DNA from: JBGPEQ01 sp035518775
Lineage (GTDB): Bacteria; Pseudomonadota; Alphaproteobacteria; Dongiales; Dongiaceae
Reading direction: 5' to 3'
DNA: 32,243 bases
Assembly: GCA_035518775.1 (NCBI GenBank)
Contig: DATIXH010000068.1
Span: 1 to 32,243, forward strand
Part shown: piece by piece, positions 1 to 7,436 of the stretch
Position numbering within the stretch: position 1 is the stretch's first letter
How the letters are laid out: every line of letters begins with the position of its first letter
The notes under the pieces: model-generated
Seen by the model: the letters and a program-made list of their open reading frames with translations, nothing else
What the model was told of the DNA's origin: nothing
The model's database searches: none
Program-made: the position numbers and the translations under genes

Positions 1-663
1 GGCCGCGATCACCCAGGGGCCCGCGGCATTGACGAGGGCGCGGGCGCGCAGGGCGAGGCGCTCGGCGGTGATGGCGTTCTCCAGCTGGATGTCCCAGACC
101 TCGCCGTCGCGGCGCGCGGCGACGAAGCGGTGGCGCGCGAGAATGCGGGCCCCGTGCTGCTGCGCGCCCAAGAGGTTGGCGACCACCAGGCGGGCATCGT
201 CGCCGCGGCAATCGGAATAGGCGAAGCCGCGGCGGAACTCGGGCTTCAGGGCCGCGCCGGCCGGATGGTGCGCGAAGGCGATCGTCTCGGACGGCGCGAG
301 CCGCCGGCGCGGCGCCAGGTGATCGTAGAGCAGGAGGCCGAGCCGGATCATCCAGAGCGGGCGCAGGCCGGGGACGTGCGGCAGTACGAGTCGGATCGGC
401 CAGACGAGGTGCGGCGTCCGCGCCATCAGGATCTCGCGCTCGCGCAGGGCCTCGCGCACGAGGCGGAAATCGTAGGTCTCGAGATAGCGCAGGCCGCCAT
501 GAATCAGCTTGGAGGAGCGCGAGGAGGTCCCTTCGGCGAAATCGCGCTCCTCGGCGAGCACGACCGAGAGGCCGCGCCCGGCGGCATCGCAGGCCACGGC
601 CGCGCCGTTGATGCCGCCGCCGATGACGAAGAGGTCGTGGGGGTCGGGGGTCGCGGTGGTCAT
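1..663 (-). CDS. glpD: Glycerol-3-phosphate dehydrogenase, FAD-dependent (N-terminal part, cut by window edge)
   Basis: Membrane-associated flavoenzyme that oxidises sn-glycerol 3-phosphate to dihydroxyacetone phosphate and passes electrons to quinone. Reading the minus strand from the ATG at 663 gives 221 uninterrupted codons to the window edge. The N-terminus holds a dinucleotide-binding motif (LFVIGGGINGAAVACDAAG, about residues 11-29), followed by the GlpD-typical stretch EGTSSRSSKLIHGGLRYLE and then YSDCRGDDARLVVAN about two thirds of the way in. An AGGG lies upstream of the ATG at a usable distance. The C-terminal part of the protein lies outside the window. The glycerol-kinase-type gene immediately upstream on the same strand supports the assignment. 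The 253-bp spacer to that gene carries a large palindrome, so co-transcription is not certain. Confidence 0.9.
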   Translation of the reverse strand, partial: MTTATPDPHDLFVIGGGINGAAVACDAAGRGLSVVLAEERDFAEGTSSRSSKLIHGGLRYLETYDFRLVREALREREILMARTPHLVWPIRLVLPHVPGLRPLWMIRLGLLLYDHLAPRRRLAPSETIAFAHHPAGAALKPEFRRGFAYSDCRGDDARLVVANLLGAQQHGARILARHRFVAARRDGEVWDIQLENAITAERLALRARALVNAAGPWVIAA

Positions 664-739
664 GCAACGCCCTGCTCAGGCGGCGGCCGCCTCTCGCCGA
701 CCGACGAAAAATCCTCGGCAGACCTCTGCAGGACCAGCC

Positions 740-822
740 TGCGTCCTTCGACAAGCTCAGGATGAGGTGAAATCTTCATGGCATGCAAAATCCACCTCAT
801 CCTGAGCTTGTCGAAGGACGCA
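740..822. repeat. REP-like palindrome with perfect 30-bp arms
   Basis: The arms at 740-769 and 793-822 are exact reverse complements over 30 bp with a 23-bp centre. The core ccttcgacaagctcaggatg is a motif I recall from dispersed extragenic palindromes in many alphaproteobacterial genomes. It lies between the kinase gene and glpD. A smaller 6-bp hairpin (893-898 with 907-912) sits just past the kinase stop. Neither has a T-run, so I do not call them intrinsic terminators. Confidence 0.85.
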
Positions 823-916
823 CATCGCCGATCCCGTCTTCTGCATACGACGGGGTCGAACCACGAACTTGCGTGAGTCGCGCCAGGGAGCGGGGTCTCT
901 GTAGGAAGACCCTGCG

Positions 917-2401
917 TCATCTCGGCAGACTCAAAACCCCGTCGGTGGTGGCGCGCCAGGTGCGATAGGCGCGGTCTCGTGTCGCCGCGTTGGCGGGATT
1001 CGGGGCGACGAGCGACGGCGGCGGCAGGACGGCGCGGAGCTGGTCGAGAGTGCGCCAGACGCCGGCGCCCAGGCCGGCCATCAGAGCGGCGCCATAGGGC
1101 GTGACAGGATCGCAGGCGGAGACGGCGAGCGGGTGCTGGAGGACGTCGGCCTGCAGCTGCATCAGGTAGGGCGAGCGGGTGGGGCCGCCGTCGACGCGCA
1201 GGGCCTCGATGCGGCGGCCCGTGGATTGCGCGATCGAGTCGAGGAGCGCGCGGACCTGGAAACAGATCGCTTCCAGGCCGGCGTGGCAGATGTTTCCGAC
1301 GGCGGTCGACATGCTCATGCCCAGGAGGGCGGCGCGGGCATCGGGGCGCCACCAGGGGCCGGCCAGGCCCTGAAACGCCGGGATCAGGATCACGCCGTCG
1401 CTGGAGCCGGCCGCCTGCGCCTGCTCCACGACGCCCGGGCCGCCGGCGGGAATCGAGAGGCGCGATGCCAGCCACTCGAGCGCGTCACCGGCATGCATGA
1501 CGAAGCCCTCGATCGCGTAGCAGGGCCCATCCAGATGCCAGGCGACGGTGCGCAGGAGACCGTCGGCGCAGGCGACCTCCGGATGGTTGCCGGCGTTGAG
1601 CCAGACGAAGCCGCCGGTGCCGTAGGTGGCCTTGATGTCGCCGGACGCGAAGCAGCCGTGGCCGAAGAGCGAAGCCTGCTGGTCCCCGAGCGCGGCCGTG
1701 ATCGGGATGGGGCGGCCGAAGAAAACGGGGTCGGTGTCGCCGAACGGGCCGGTCGAGCGGCGTGCGTCCGGCGGGCTGGCGATGGAGAGACCGAACAGTT
1801 CGAGCAGCTCCGGGTCCCAGGCGAGGCGTGCGATGTCGAACAGCATGGTGCGGGCGGCGTTGCTGGAATCGGTGGCGTGGGTGCGGCCGCAGGTGAGCTT
1901 CCAGATCAGCCAGCAATCGACGGTGCCGAAGAGATGGTCGCCGCGGCGCAGGCCCTCCGCGATGGCCGGGCGATGACGGAACAGCCAGCGGAGCTTGCCG
2001 GCCGTGAAGGTGGGGTCGAGGTCGAGGCCGGTCCTGCCGCGGATGAGCGCGAGCGTGCGGTCGTTGCGCAGCTCCTGCAGCTCGGCGTCGCCGCGCCGGC
2101 ATTGCCAGACGATGGCGGGCATGACGGGCTCGCCGGAGCGGCGGTCCCAGACGACCAGGGTCTCGGTCTGGTTGGCGATGCCGAGGCCGGCGACGGCGGC
2201 GTCGCCGGCGGCCGCCAGCACCTCGCGCGCGCAGGCCACGACGTTGGCCAGCATCTGCTGCGGGTCCTGCTCGACCCAGCTGGGCTGCGGCGCCTGCGTG
2301 GCGATCGGGCGCGCGGCCGTGTGCAGCAGGCGGCCGGACGCGTCGACGGCCACGGCCTTGGTGTTGGTGGTGCCCTGGTCGATGCCGACGAGGATGGTCA
2401 T
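917..2401 (-). CDS. glpK: FGGY-family carbohydrate kinase, probable glycerol kinase
   Basis: Phosphorylates a polyol, most likely glycerol, to the 3-phosphate using ATP in the cytoplasm, feeding the adjacent glpD product. The protein has 494 residues, the usual length for GlpK. The N-terminal phosphate-binding motif is GIDQGTTNTKAVAVD; WVEQDPQQM follows, then FGTVDCWLIWKLT, NAARTMLFD, GDQQASLFGHGCF, a TYGTGG loop and the C-terminal RVDGGPTRSPYLMQLQAD. These match glycerol kinase better than xylulokinase or gluconokinase. The phosphate-binding loop has TNTKA where classical GlpK usually has TSSRA, so a related polyol is possible. The ATG has no clear Shine-Dalgarno: the bases before it on the coding strand are pyrimidine-rich. 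Confidence 0.82.
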   Translation of the reverse strand: MTILVGIDQGTTNTKAVAVDASGRLLHTAARPIATQAPQPSWVEQDPQQMLANVVACAREVLAAAGDAAVAGLGIANQTETLVVWDRRSGEPVMPAIVWQCRRGDAELQELRNDRTLALIRGRTGLDLDPTFTAGKLRWLFRHRPAIAEGLRRGDHLFGTVDCWLIWKLTCGRTHATDSSNAARTMLFDIARLAWDPELLELFGLSIASPPDARRSTGPFGDTDPVFFGRPIPITAALGDQQASLFGHGCFASGDIKATYGTGGFVWLNAGNHPEVACADGLLRTVAWHLDGPCYAIEGFVMHAGDALEWLASRLSIPAGGPGVVEQAQAAGSSDGVILIPAFQGLAGPWWRPDARAALLGMSMSTAVGNICHAGLEAICFQVRALLDSIAQSTGRRIEALRVDGGPTRSPYLMQLQADVLQHPLAVSACDPVTPYGAALMAGLGAGVWRTLDQLRAVLPPPSLVAPNPANAATRDRAYRTWRATTDGVLSLPR

Positions 2402-2429
2402 GAGGAGGTGGCGTCAGAAGAAAGGGGGC

Positions 2430-2542
2430 CACAGATGAACACGGATGAACACAGATGAACACGGATAAGGACTCTTGCGCGCCTGCGGCGCGCCCTCACG
2501 CCATCTGTGTTCATCCCTTCCGATCCGTGTTCATCTGTGTCC
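2430..2542. repeat. Short-period direct and inverted repeats (10-bp units)
   Basis: Four 10-bp units follow each other at 2431-2470 (acagatgaac, acggatgaac, acagatgaac, acggataagg). The 17-mer cacagatgaacacggat occurs at 2430-2446 and again at 2450-2466, and its exact reverse complement lies at 2523-2539. A further partial inverted copy (atctgtgttcat) is at 2503-2514. The block can fold into alternative long hairpins. It sits directly upstream of the kinase start, between two minus-strand genes. Confidence 0.8.
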
Positions 2543-2566
2543 ATTCTTTCTCTGTGATTCTCCGGC

Positions 2567-2640
2567 TGTCACCCCGGCGAAAGCCAGGTCCATGAACACA
2601 GGACTCTGGCATATGGACCCCGGCTTTCGCCGGGGTGACA
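2567..2640. repeat. REP-like palindrome (tgtcaccccggcgaaagcc family), copy 1
   Basis: The arms tgtcaccccggcgaaagcc (2567-2585) and the reverse complement (2622-2640) match over 19 of 19 bases, with a 36-bp centre containing 'tccatgaacacagga'. It lies 22 bp past the stop of the AKR-RidA gene on the minus strand. Relatives occur at 4199-4275 and 14558-14632. Confidence 0.85.
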
Positions 2641-2662
2641 TGAGAGACGGATACGAAGCGAT

Positions 2663-4132
2663 TCAGGGCACCTCGGCCTCGGCTTCGATCTCGACCTCAT
2701 AGTCGCCGACGAGATCGGAGGCCTCGATCAGGGTGTTGGCGGGGCGGATGTCGCCGAAGTAGCGGCCGTGGACGCGGGAGGCGGCCTCCCATTGGGCGGC
2801 GTCCTTCAGATAGATGCGGGTGCGCACGACGTCGGCGAGGGTGCCGCCGAGGGCGGCGAGGCTGGCGGCGATCTTGTCGAGGGCGTAGACGGTCTGGCCC
2901 GCCACGTCGCCCTTGCAGACGACCTCGCCGGCGCCGCGCGTGGCGGTCGTGCCGCTGACGAGGATGCGGTTGCCGTTGCGGACGGCGCGGCTATAGCCGG
3001 CGATCGGCTCCCACAGGCTGCCGGAATCGACGCGCTGGCGATCGGGCCGACCCGGCACGGGCGTGGCGCGGTAGAACTTCGGCACCTCGGCCAGGTGGTG
3101 GCTGAGGTCGCCCGAGGCGGTGAGGAACGGCGGTCGCCGGTACTCGTCGCCGCAGTCGCCGGGGATGCGCGTGGTCGCGGCCAGGGCGCGGCCGATGACG
3201 GCGCGGTCGTCGTCGTCGAGGGCGAAGGAGAAGAGGCGCAGGTTGTCGGCGCGGTGCTCGCGCTCGCCGAGGCGGGCGCCGACGATGATGGCGGCGACCG
3301 CCGGCTGGTCCAGCACCCAGCGCGTGGCCACGTTGGCGATGGAGACGCCGTGCTTCTTCGCGACCTGCGCGGCGGCGGCGAGGACGACCTGCAGGGCGCG
3401 CCAGCCGCCGACGGCGTCGACGAAGCGCTTGTACTTCATCTTGCTCCAGTCGGCGATATCGGGCGCGGCCGGCTCGGGCGCGCCCAGCCAGCGCTCCGAG
3501 AGCAGGCCGCCGGCGAGCGTGCCGTAGGCCAGGAGTCTGACCCCGTTTTCGCGGCAGAAGGCGCTCATCTCCTCGCCGGCGCGGCGATCGAGCAGGGAGA
3601 AGCAGACCTGGTTGGAGGCGATCTTGATGCCGTGCTTCACGAGCACGCGCAGATGGTCGGTATCGAAGTTGGTGACGCCGAGATTGGCGACCCTGCCCTC
3701 CGCCTGCAGGGCCGCCAGCTCCAGCATGGCGTCGAGATAGGCCGGGTGCTCGAAGGTCCACCAGTGGAACTGCAGGAGGTCGATGCGCGGCACGGCCATG
3801 CGATCGAGGCTGCGCTGCACGGCGGCGCGCACCAGCGCCGGGGTCATCTCGCCGGGGACCGGACACCATTTGGTGAACAGCGCGGGCCGTGGACGGTTGC
3901 CGCCGGCGAGCCGGCGCACGCAGCGGCCGGCGATGTCTTCGGCGCTGCCGTAGTGATCGGCCATATCGAAGCTGTCGAAGCCGGCGGCGGCGTAGTCGGC
4001 CATGGCCGCGGCCGCGGCGTCGAGATCGAGCGTGCGGCCGTCGCGCTCCTGGTCGGCCACCTGCCACAGGCCGGTGACGATGCGGCTGATCTCCAGGCCG
4101 GGCGCGAGGGTGGTGCGTGGGGGAGTGGTCAT
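2663..4132 (-). CDS. Aldo/keto reductase fused to a C-terminal RidA (YjgF/YER057c/UK114) domain
   Basis: A 489-residue two-domain protein. Residues about 8-320 form an aldo/keto reductase barrel with the tetrad Asp56 and Tyr61 (FDMADHYGSAED), Lys88 (FTKWC) and His123 (LLQFHWW), so NAD(P)H-linked carbonyl reduction is expected. A late motif, IIVGARLGEREHRADN, fits the cofactor phosphate loop. After a linker of about 45 residues, residues about 365-489 form a RidA domain: SGSLWEPIAGYSRAV, ILVSGTTAT, VVRTRIYLKD (with the Arg used by RidA deaminases), RPANTLIEASDL and VEIEAEA. RidA proteins hydrolyse reactive enamine/imine intermediates. I infer coupled handling of a reactive imine/carbonyl pair; the substrate is unknown. 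A TTG at 4186 would add 18 residues, but ATG 4132 starts just before the conserved region. No strong ribosome site is seen. Confidence 0.85.
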   Translation of the reverse strand: MTTPPRTTLAPGLEISRIVTGLWQVADQERDGRTLDLDAAAAAMADYAAAGFDSFDMADHYGSAEDIAGRCVRRLAGGNRPRPALFTKWCPVPGEMTPALVRAAVQRSLDRMAVPRIDLLQFHWWTFEHPAYLDAMLELAALQAEGRVANLGVTNFDTDHLRVLVKHGIKIASNQVCFSLLDRRAGEEMSAFCRENGVRLLAYGTLAGGLLSERWLGAPEPAAPDIADWSKMKYKRFVDAVGGWRALQVVLAAAAQVAKKHGVSIANVATRWVLDQPAVAAIIVGARLGEREHRADNLRLFSFALDDDDRAVIGRALAATTRIPGDCGDEYRRPPFLTASGDLSHHLAEVPKFYRATPVPGRPDRQRVDSGSLWEPIAGYSRAVRNGNRILVSGTTATRGAGEVVCKGDVAGQTVYALDKIAASLAALGGTLADVVRTRIYLKDAAQWEAASRVHGRYFGDIRPANTLIEASDLVGDYEVEIEAEAEVP

Positions 4133-4198
4133 GGGGTTGCGGGTGATGGAGGTCGTGCCACTGACGGAACCGTTTGGGTTCGCCAAAACCTACTCCAT

Positions 4199-4275
4199 TG
4201 TCATTCCCGCGAAAGCGGGAATCCAGCGCAACCGCTCGTCGCCTGCCCTGGACCCCCGCCTTCGCGGGGGTGACA
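4199..4275. repeat. REP-like palindrome (tgtcattcccgcgaaagcgg family), copy 2
   Basis: The 28-nt arms at 4199-4226 and 4248-4275 are imperfect reverse complements: tgtca, then a cccgcgaaagcggg-type core, then atccag. The right arm has ccccc where the left has ttccc, so most differences keep G-T wobble pairing. It lies between the S9 peptidase stop (4295) and the AKR-RidA start on the minus strand. Confidence 0.85.
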
Positions 4276-4294
4276 AGCTAAGGATGTGCTGCCG

Positions 4295-6172
4295 TCATGG
4301 ACCTCGAATCTGCTGCGTCAGCGCGGCGGCGAAGAATTCGGCGAGGCGGCAATAGAGGATGCGGCGATTCTCCGGCTTGTAGATGCCGTGGCCTTCGTCC
4401 TCGAAGGTGAGAAGCTCGTAGGGCTTGCCGGCGGCGTCGAGGGCGCGGCAGACGACGCGCATGTTCTCGGGCGTGACGTTGGGATCGCGCAGGCCCTGCA
4501 CGATCAGCAGGCGGCCGCGGATGTTGTCGACGAAATGGACCGGCGAGCGCTCGCGATAGATCGCCGGCACCTCGGCCGGCGTGCCGCCCATATACTCGCA
4601 GCAGAGGGGACGCAGGTCCGGGCGGGTCGCCTCGTAGTCGACGACGAGATCGGTCATGCCGCAGACCGGCGCCGCCGCGGCGAACACCTCCGGCGGATAG
4701 CGCGTGATGGCGCACCAGGCGCTGTAGCCGCCATAGGACAGGCCCGTGATGCCGATGCGACCGGGCTCCGCCAGGCCGGCGGCGATCAGCGCCAGCGCGC
4801 CGGTGCGGATATCCTCCTGCTCCAGGCCGCCCCAGCCCTGCGCCTTGATCGATTCGCGGAAGGCCATGCCGAAGCCCGTGCTGCCGCGGTAGTTCGGCCA
4901 GAGCACGGTGAAGCCGCGCGCGACCAGATACTGCGCCAGCGGATCGAACTCGTCCTCGTCGCGCAGCGGCGGTCCGCCATGCACCATCAGCACGGCCGCG
5001 CGCGCCGGTCCGGACGCGCGATAGAGCCAGCCCTGAATCTCCAGCCCGTCGACCGAGCGCCAGCGGAAATCTTCCGCCGGCGCCAGATCTGCCGGGCGCA
5101 GACTGCTGTCGTTCCAGATGGGCGCAAGGCTCGCCGCCTGCTGCGGCGCCGACGCCGGAAAGGCGACCAGCTCGAACGGCTGGCGCGCATGGCCGTAGCG
5201 CGCGATCCAGCGGCCGCCGGCAACGGGTGCGATCGGCTTCATCCGCTCGACGAAGACTCGCTCGCGTCCGCTGACGGGATCGACCAGGCTGAAGCGCGGG
5301 ACGGCGTCGTGCGCCTCGCCGACGAGAATCATATCGCTGCCCGGCGGCCAATCCGCGCTCTCGATGGTTCGCCCGGGTTCGTCGATCAGCCAGCGCAGGC
5401 GGCGGTCGCCGAGCCGCCACAGCCCGACGCGCGCGCGGTCGGCCATCTCGTGCAGCACGACCAGCTGCTCGCCGTCGGGCGACCACGAGGCCATGACACG
5501 GTCGCGCTCGGCGAAGGCCAGGATCTCCTCGTCGCGCTCGCCCTCGATGTCGACGAGCCAGAGCGTCTGGCCCGCCGGATTCCGGTCGTTGCGGCTGTAG
5601 ACGATGTGCGTGCCCGGCGCATTGAGACGCGGGCGCGTCTCGGCCGGCCCCTGCGGGCGCGCCAGCACGCGGCGCGCGCCGGTCGCGATATCCAGGCGGT
5701 GGATGCGGGTGGGTTCGATCGCCGTCCCGTCTTCGTCGGCGTTGGCGGCGTAGATCAGCCAGCGGCCGTTGGGATGGAGGTCGCCGCCGACGATGAAATA
5801 GCCGGGCGCCGGCTCGGTGAGCAGGCGCGGTTCGGTCCCGCCCTCGACCGGCGCAAGATGCAGCCGCACCTTCTCGTCGCCGCCGTCGGTGAGCGCCAGG
5901 ACGAGATGACGGCTGTCGGCCGACCAGCATTCGACGACGGCGCCATGCGGGCCGTTGGTGAGGCGGCGCGGCGGCGCGCTGCCGTCGGCCGGCGCCGCAT
6001 AGACGCAGACGACGGGATCGCGGCCGAGCCAGCTCCAGGCCACCCAGCGGCCGTCGGGCGACACCAGCGGCGCCCGCACCTCCGGCAGGGCGATCAGCGC
6101 CTCGGCCGTGATGCGCTCGGCCGGCGCCGCGCGGGCGGGAGTCGCAGGAGAGGCGATGACGTCGTCAGACAT
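4295..6172 (-). CDS. S9-family serine peptidase (prolyl oligopeptidase / acylaminoacyl-peptidase type)
   Basis: Cytoplasmic serine peptidase that cleaves short peptides, in this family often after Pro or releasing acylated N-terminal residues. The 625-residue protein has an N-terminal beta-propeller-like half containing WD40-like motifs such as SPDGRWVAWSW, HPNGRWLIYAAN and SWSPDGEQLVVL. The C-terminal alpha/beta-hydrolase domain starts around residue 380. The catalytic triad is visible: Ser479 in GLSYGGYS, Asp563 in GLRDPNVTPENM and His595 in EDEGHGIYKPEN, with the HGGPP oxyanion region near residue 398. No signal peptide is seen. ATG 6172 is chosen over the upstream ATG 6238 because GGGAGGGAAGG precedes it on the coding strand. 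It is divergent from the P1 aminopeptidase gene, which suggests shared peptide-degradation work. Confidence 0.9.
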   Translation of the reverse strand: MSDDVIASPATPARAAPAERITAEALIALPEVRAPLVSPDGRWVAWSWLGRDPVVCVYAAPADGSAPPRRLTNGPHGAVVECWSADSRHLVLALTDGGDEKVRLHLAPVEGGTEPRLLTEPAPGYFIVGGDLHPNGRWLIYAANADEDGTAIEPTRIHRLDIATGARRVLARPQGPAETRPRLNAPGTHIVYSRNDRNPAGQTLWLVDIEGERDEEILAFAERDRVMASWSPDGEQLVVLHEMADRARVGLWRLGDRRLRWLIDEPGRTIESADWPPGSDMILVGEAHDAVPRFSLVDPVSGRERVFVERMKPIAPVAGGRWIARYGHARQPFELVAFPASAPQQAASLAPIWNDSSLRPADLAPAEDFRWRSVDGLEIQGWLYRASGPARAAVLMVHGGPPLRDEDEFDPLAQYLVARGFTVLWPNYRGSTGFGMAFRESIKAQGWGGLEQEDIRTGALALIAAGLAEPGRIGITGLSYGGYSAWCAITRYPPEVFAAAAPVCGMTDLVVDYEATRPDLRPLCCEYMGGTPAEVPAIYRERSPVHFVDNIRGRLLIVQGLRDPNVTPENMRVVCRALDAAGKPYELLTFEDEGHGIYKPENRRILYCRLAEFFAAALTQQIRGP

Positions 6173-6298
6173 GGCGTCCTTCCCTCCCGTTGCGGCGAGC
6201 CCGAGCGCGGACGATCGCAGGCGTCGCGGCCGCGCCATGCGGGCCGCATCGACTTCGCGAAAGCGCCGGGGATTGCTGCACCGATGCTAGGCTGCCAT

Positions 6299-6326
6299 AA
6301 AACCCAGCGTCAAGTTCATGGGTTTT
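6299..6326. promoter_or_regulatory. AT-rich dyad in the divergent peptidase spacer, candidate operator
   Basis: The arms aaaaccca (6299-6306) and tgggtttt (6319-6326) are exact inverted repeats with a 12-bp spacer. The flanks 'cat' and 'atg' extend the symmetry imperfectly. It stands out as AT-rich in a very GC-rich spacer. A weak sigma70-like pair (ttgctg 6273-6278, cataaa 6296-6301, 17-bp gap) ends at the left arm, so a bound protein could block the P1 peptidase promoter. Confidence 0.35.
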
Positions 6327-6347
6327 CTTTATGTTCCTATCGACGTC

Positions 6348-7430
6348 ATGACTCGCAAGCGACTGCGCGATCTCGGCTACAGCGTCGGGCGCTTGCCGAC
6401 CGGACGGCACAACGCGATCACGGATGTCGCGGGAGTCCGCGTTGGCTATGCGACGGTGATGGCGGATGCGCCGCGGATCGCGCGCACTGGGGTTACCGCC
6501 ATTGTGCCCAACGACGGGCGGATCTGGGACCGCTGCCTGTTCGCCGGCGCCCATGTGCTGAACGGCTTCGGCGAGATGACCGGGCTCGCCTGGCTGAACG
6601 AAGCGGGCCTGCTCAATGCGCCCATCGCCCTCACGAACACCCATGACGTCGGCGCCGTGCGCGACGCGCTCGTGACGGCCGCGGCGGAGCGCGGCTTTCG
6701 CCAGAACCACATGCTGCCTATTGCGGCGGAGACCTGCGACGACGGGATGAACGACGCCACGGCGCACCACGTGACGACGCGCCATCTCTTCGAGGCGCTC
6801 CAGTCTGCGGCGGGCGGCGCGGTCGCCGAGGGCAATGTCGGCGGCGGCACCGGCATGACCTGTCACGACTTCAAGGGCGGGACCGGAACGGCCTCGCGAG
6901 TCGCCCGCGCGGCCGGGCGGGACTTCACGGTCGGCGCGCTCGTACAGGCGAACTATGGCGGGCGCGCCGACCTCAGATTCGACGGCGTGCCGGTCGGCCG
7001 CGAGATCGGGCTCGACCGCGTGCCGACACCGGATTGGGGCGGACTGAAGGGGGCCGGCTCGATCATCGTCGTGCTGGCAACCGACCTGCCGCTGCTACCG
7101 CTGCAATGCCGGCGGCTGGCGCAGCGGGCGGGCCTCGGCCTCGCGCGCGTCGGCGGCTTCGGCCACAACGGCAGCGGCGACATCTTCCTTGCCTTCTCGA
7201 CCGGCAATGTTCTGCCGCTCGGCAGCACGACGGTGCTCACGGGCCTTGCGATGCTGCCCAACGAGGAGATCGATCCGCTCTTCGAAGCCGCCATCGAGGC
7301 GGTCGAAGAGGCGATCCTCAACGCGCTGACGATGGCGGAGACGATGACCGGCCTCGATGGCCGCACCCTCCACGCCCTGCCCTACGACCTGCTGGCAGAG
7401 GCGATGGCGCGCTACCGCCGGCGTGACTGA
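6348..7430 (+). CDS. P1-family (DmpA-like) self-processing aminopeptidase
   Basis: N-terminal-nucleophile hydrolase related to Ochrobactrum DmpA, the L-aminopeptidase/D-esterase. Such proteins cut themselves at a Gly-Ser bond, and the freed Ser becomes the nucleophile. The start GRLPTGRHNAITDVAGVRVG and the segment EGNVGGGTGMTCHDFKGG are family hallmarks. The cleavage site is seen as KGAG-SIIVVLATD, giving an alpha chain of about 237 and a beta chain of about 123 residues, close to DmpA proportions. ATG 6348 gives a typical family N-terminus (MTRKRLRDLG); ATG 6318 would add 10 residues, and neither has a clear ribosome site. No signal peptide is seen. It converges with the peptide importer (6-bp gap), so it probably trims imported peptides, perhaps with D- or beta-residues. 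Confidence 0.88.
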   Translation: MTRKRLRDLGYSVGRLPTGRHNAITDVAGVRVGYATVMADAPRIARTGVTAIVPNDGRIWDRCLFAGAHVLNGFGEMTGLAWLNEAGLLNAPIALTNTHDVGAVRDALVTAAAERGFRQNHMLPIAAETCDDGMNDATAHHVTTRHLFEALQSAAGGAVAEGNVGGGTGMTCHDFKGGTGTASRVARAAGRDFTVGALVQANYGGRADLRFDGVPVGREIGLDRVPTPDWGGLKGAGSIIVVLATDLPLLPLQCRRLAQRAGLGLARVGGFGHNGSGDIFLAFSTGNVLPLGSTTVLTGLAMLPNEEIDPLFEAAIEAVEEAILNALTMAETMTGLDGRTLHALPYDLLAEAMARYRRRD

Positions 7431-7436
7431 GCCCGC

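Noticed and set aside
917..2401. Naming the FGGY kinase as xylulokinase or a sugar kinase
   Set aside because: The WVEQDP, FGTVDCWLIW, NAARTMLF and GDQQASLFG motifs and the neighbouring glpD favour glycerol kinase.
2431..2470. Possible CRISPR array from the regular 10-bp units
   Set aside because: The units touch each other without unique spacers and are far shorter than CRISPR repeats, and no cas gene is present.
4133..4186. N-terminal extension of the AKR-RidA protein from a TTG at 4186
   Set aside because: The extra 18 residues show no conserved feature, TTG is a weak start, and ATG 4132 begins directly before the conserved AKR region.
4286..6646. A 786-codon open frame on the plus strand opposite the S9 peptidase
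   Set aside because: It mirrors the codon bias of the minus-strand gene, its product is low-complexity Arg/Ala/Asp/Glu-rich with no recognisable motif, and the minus strand carries a full catalytic triad and ribosome site.
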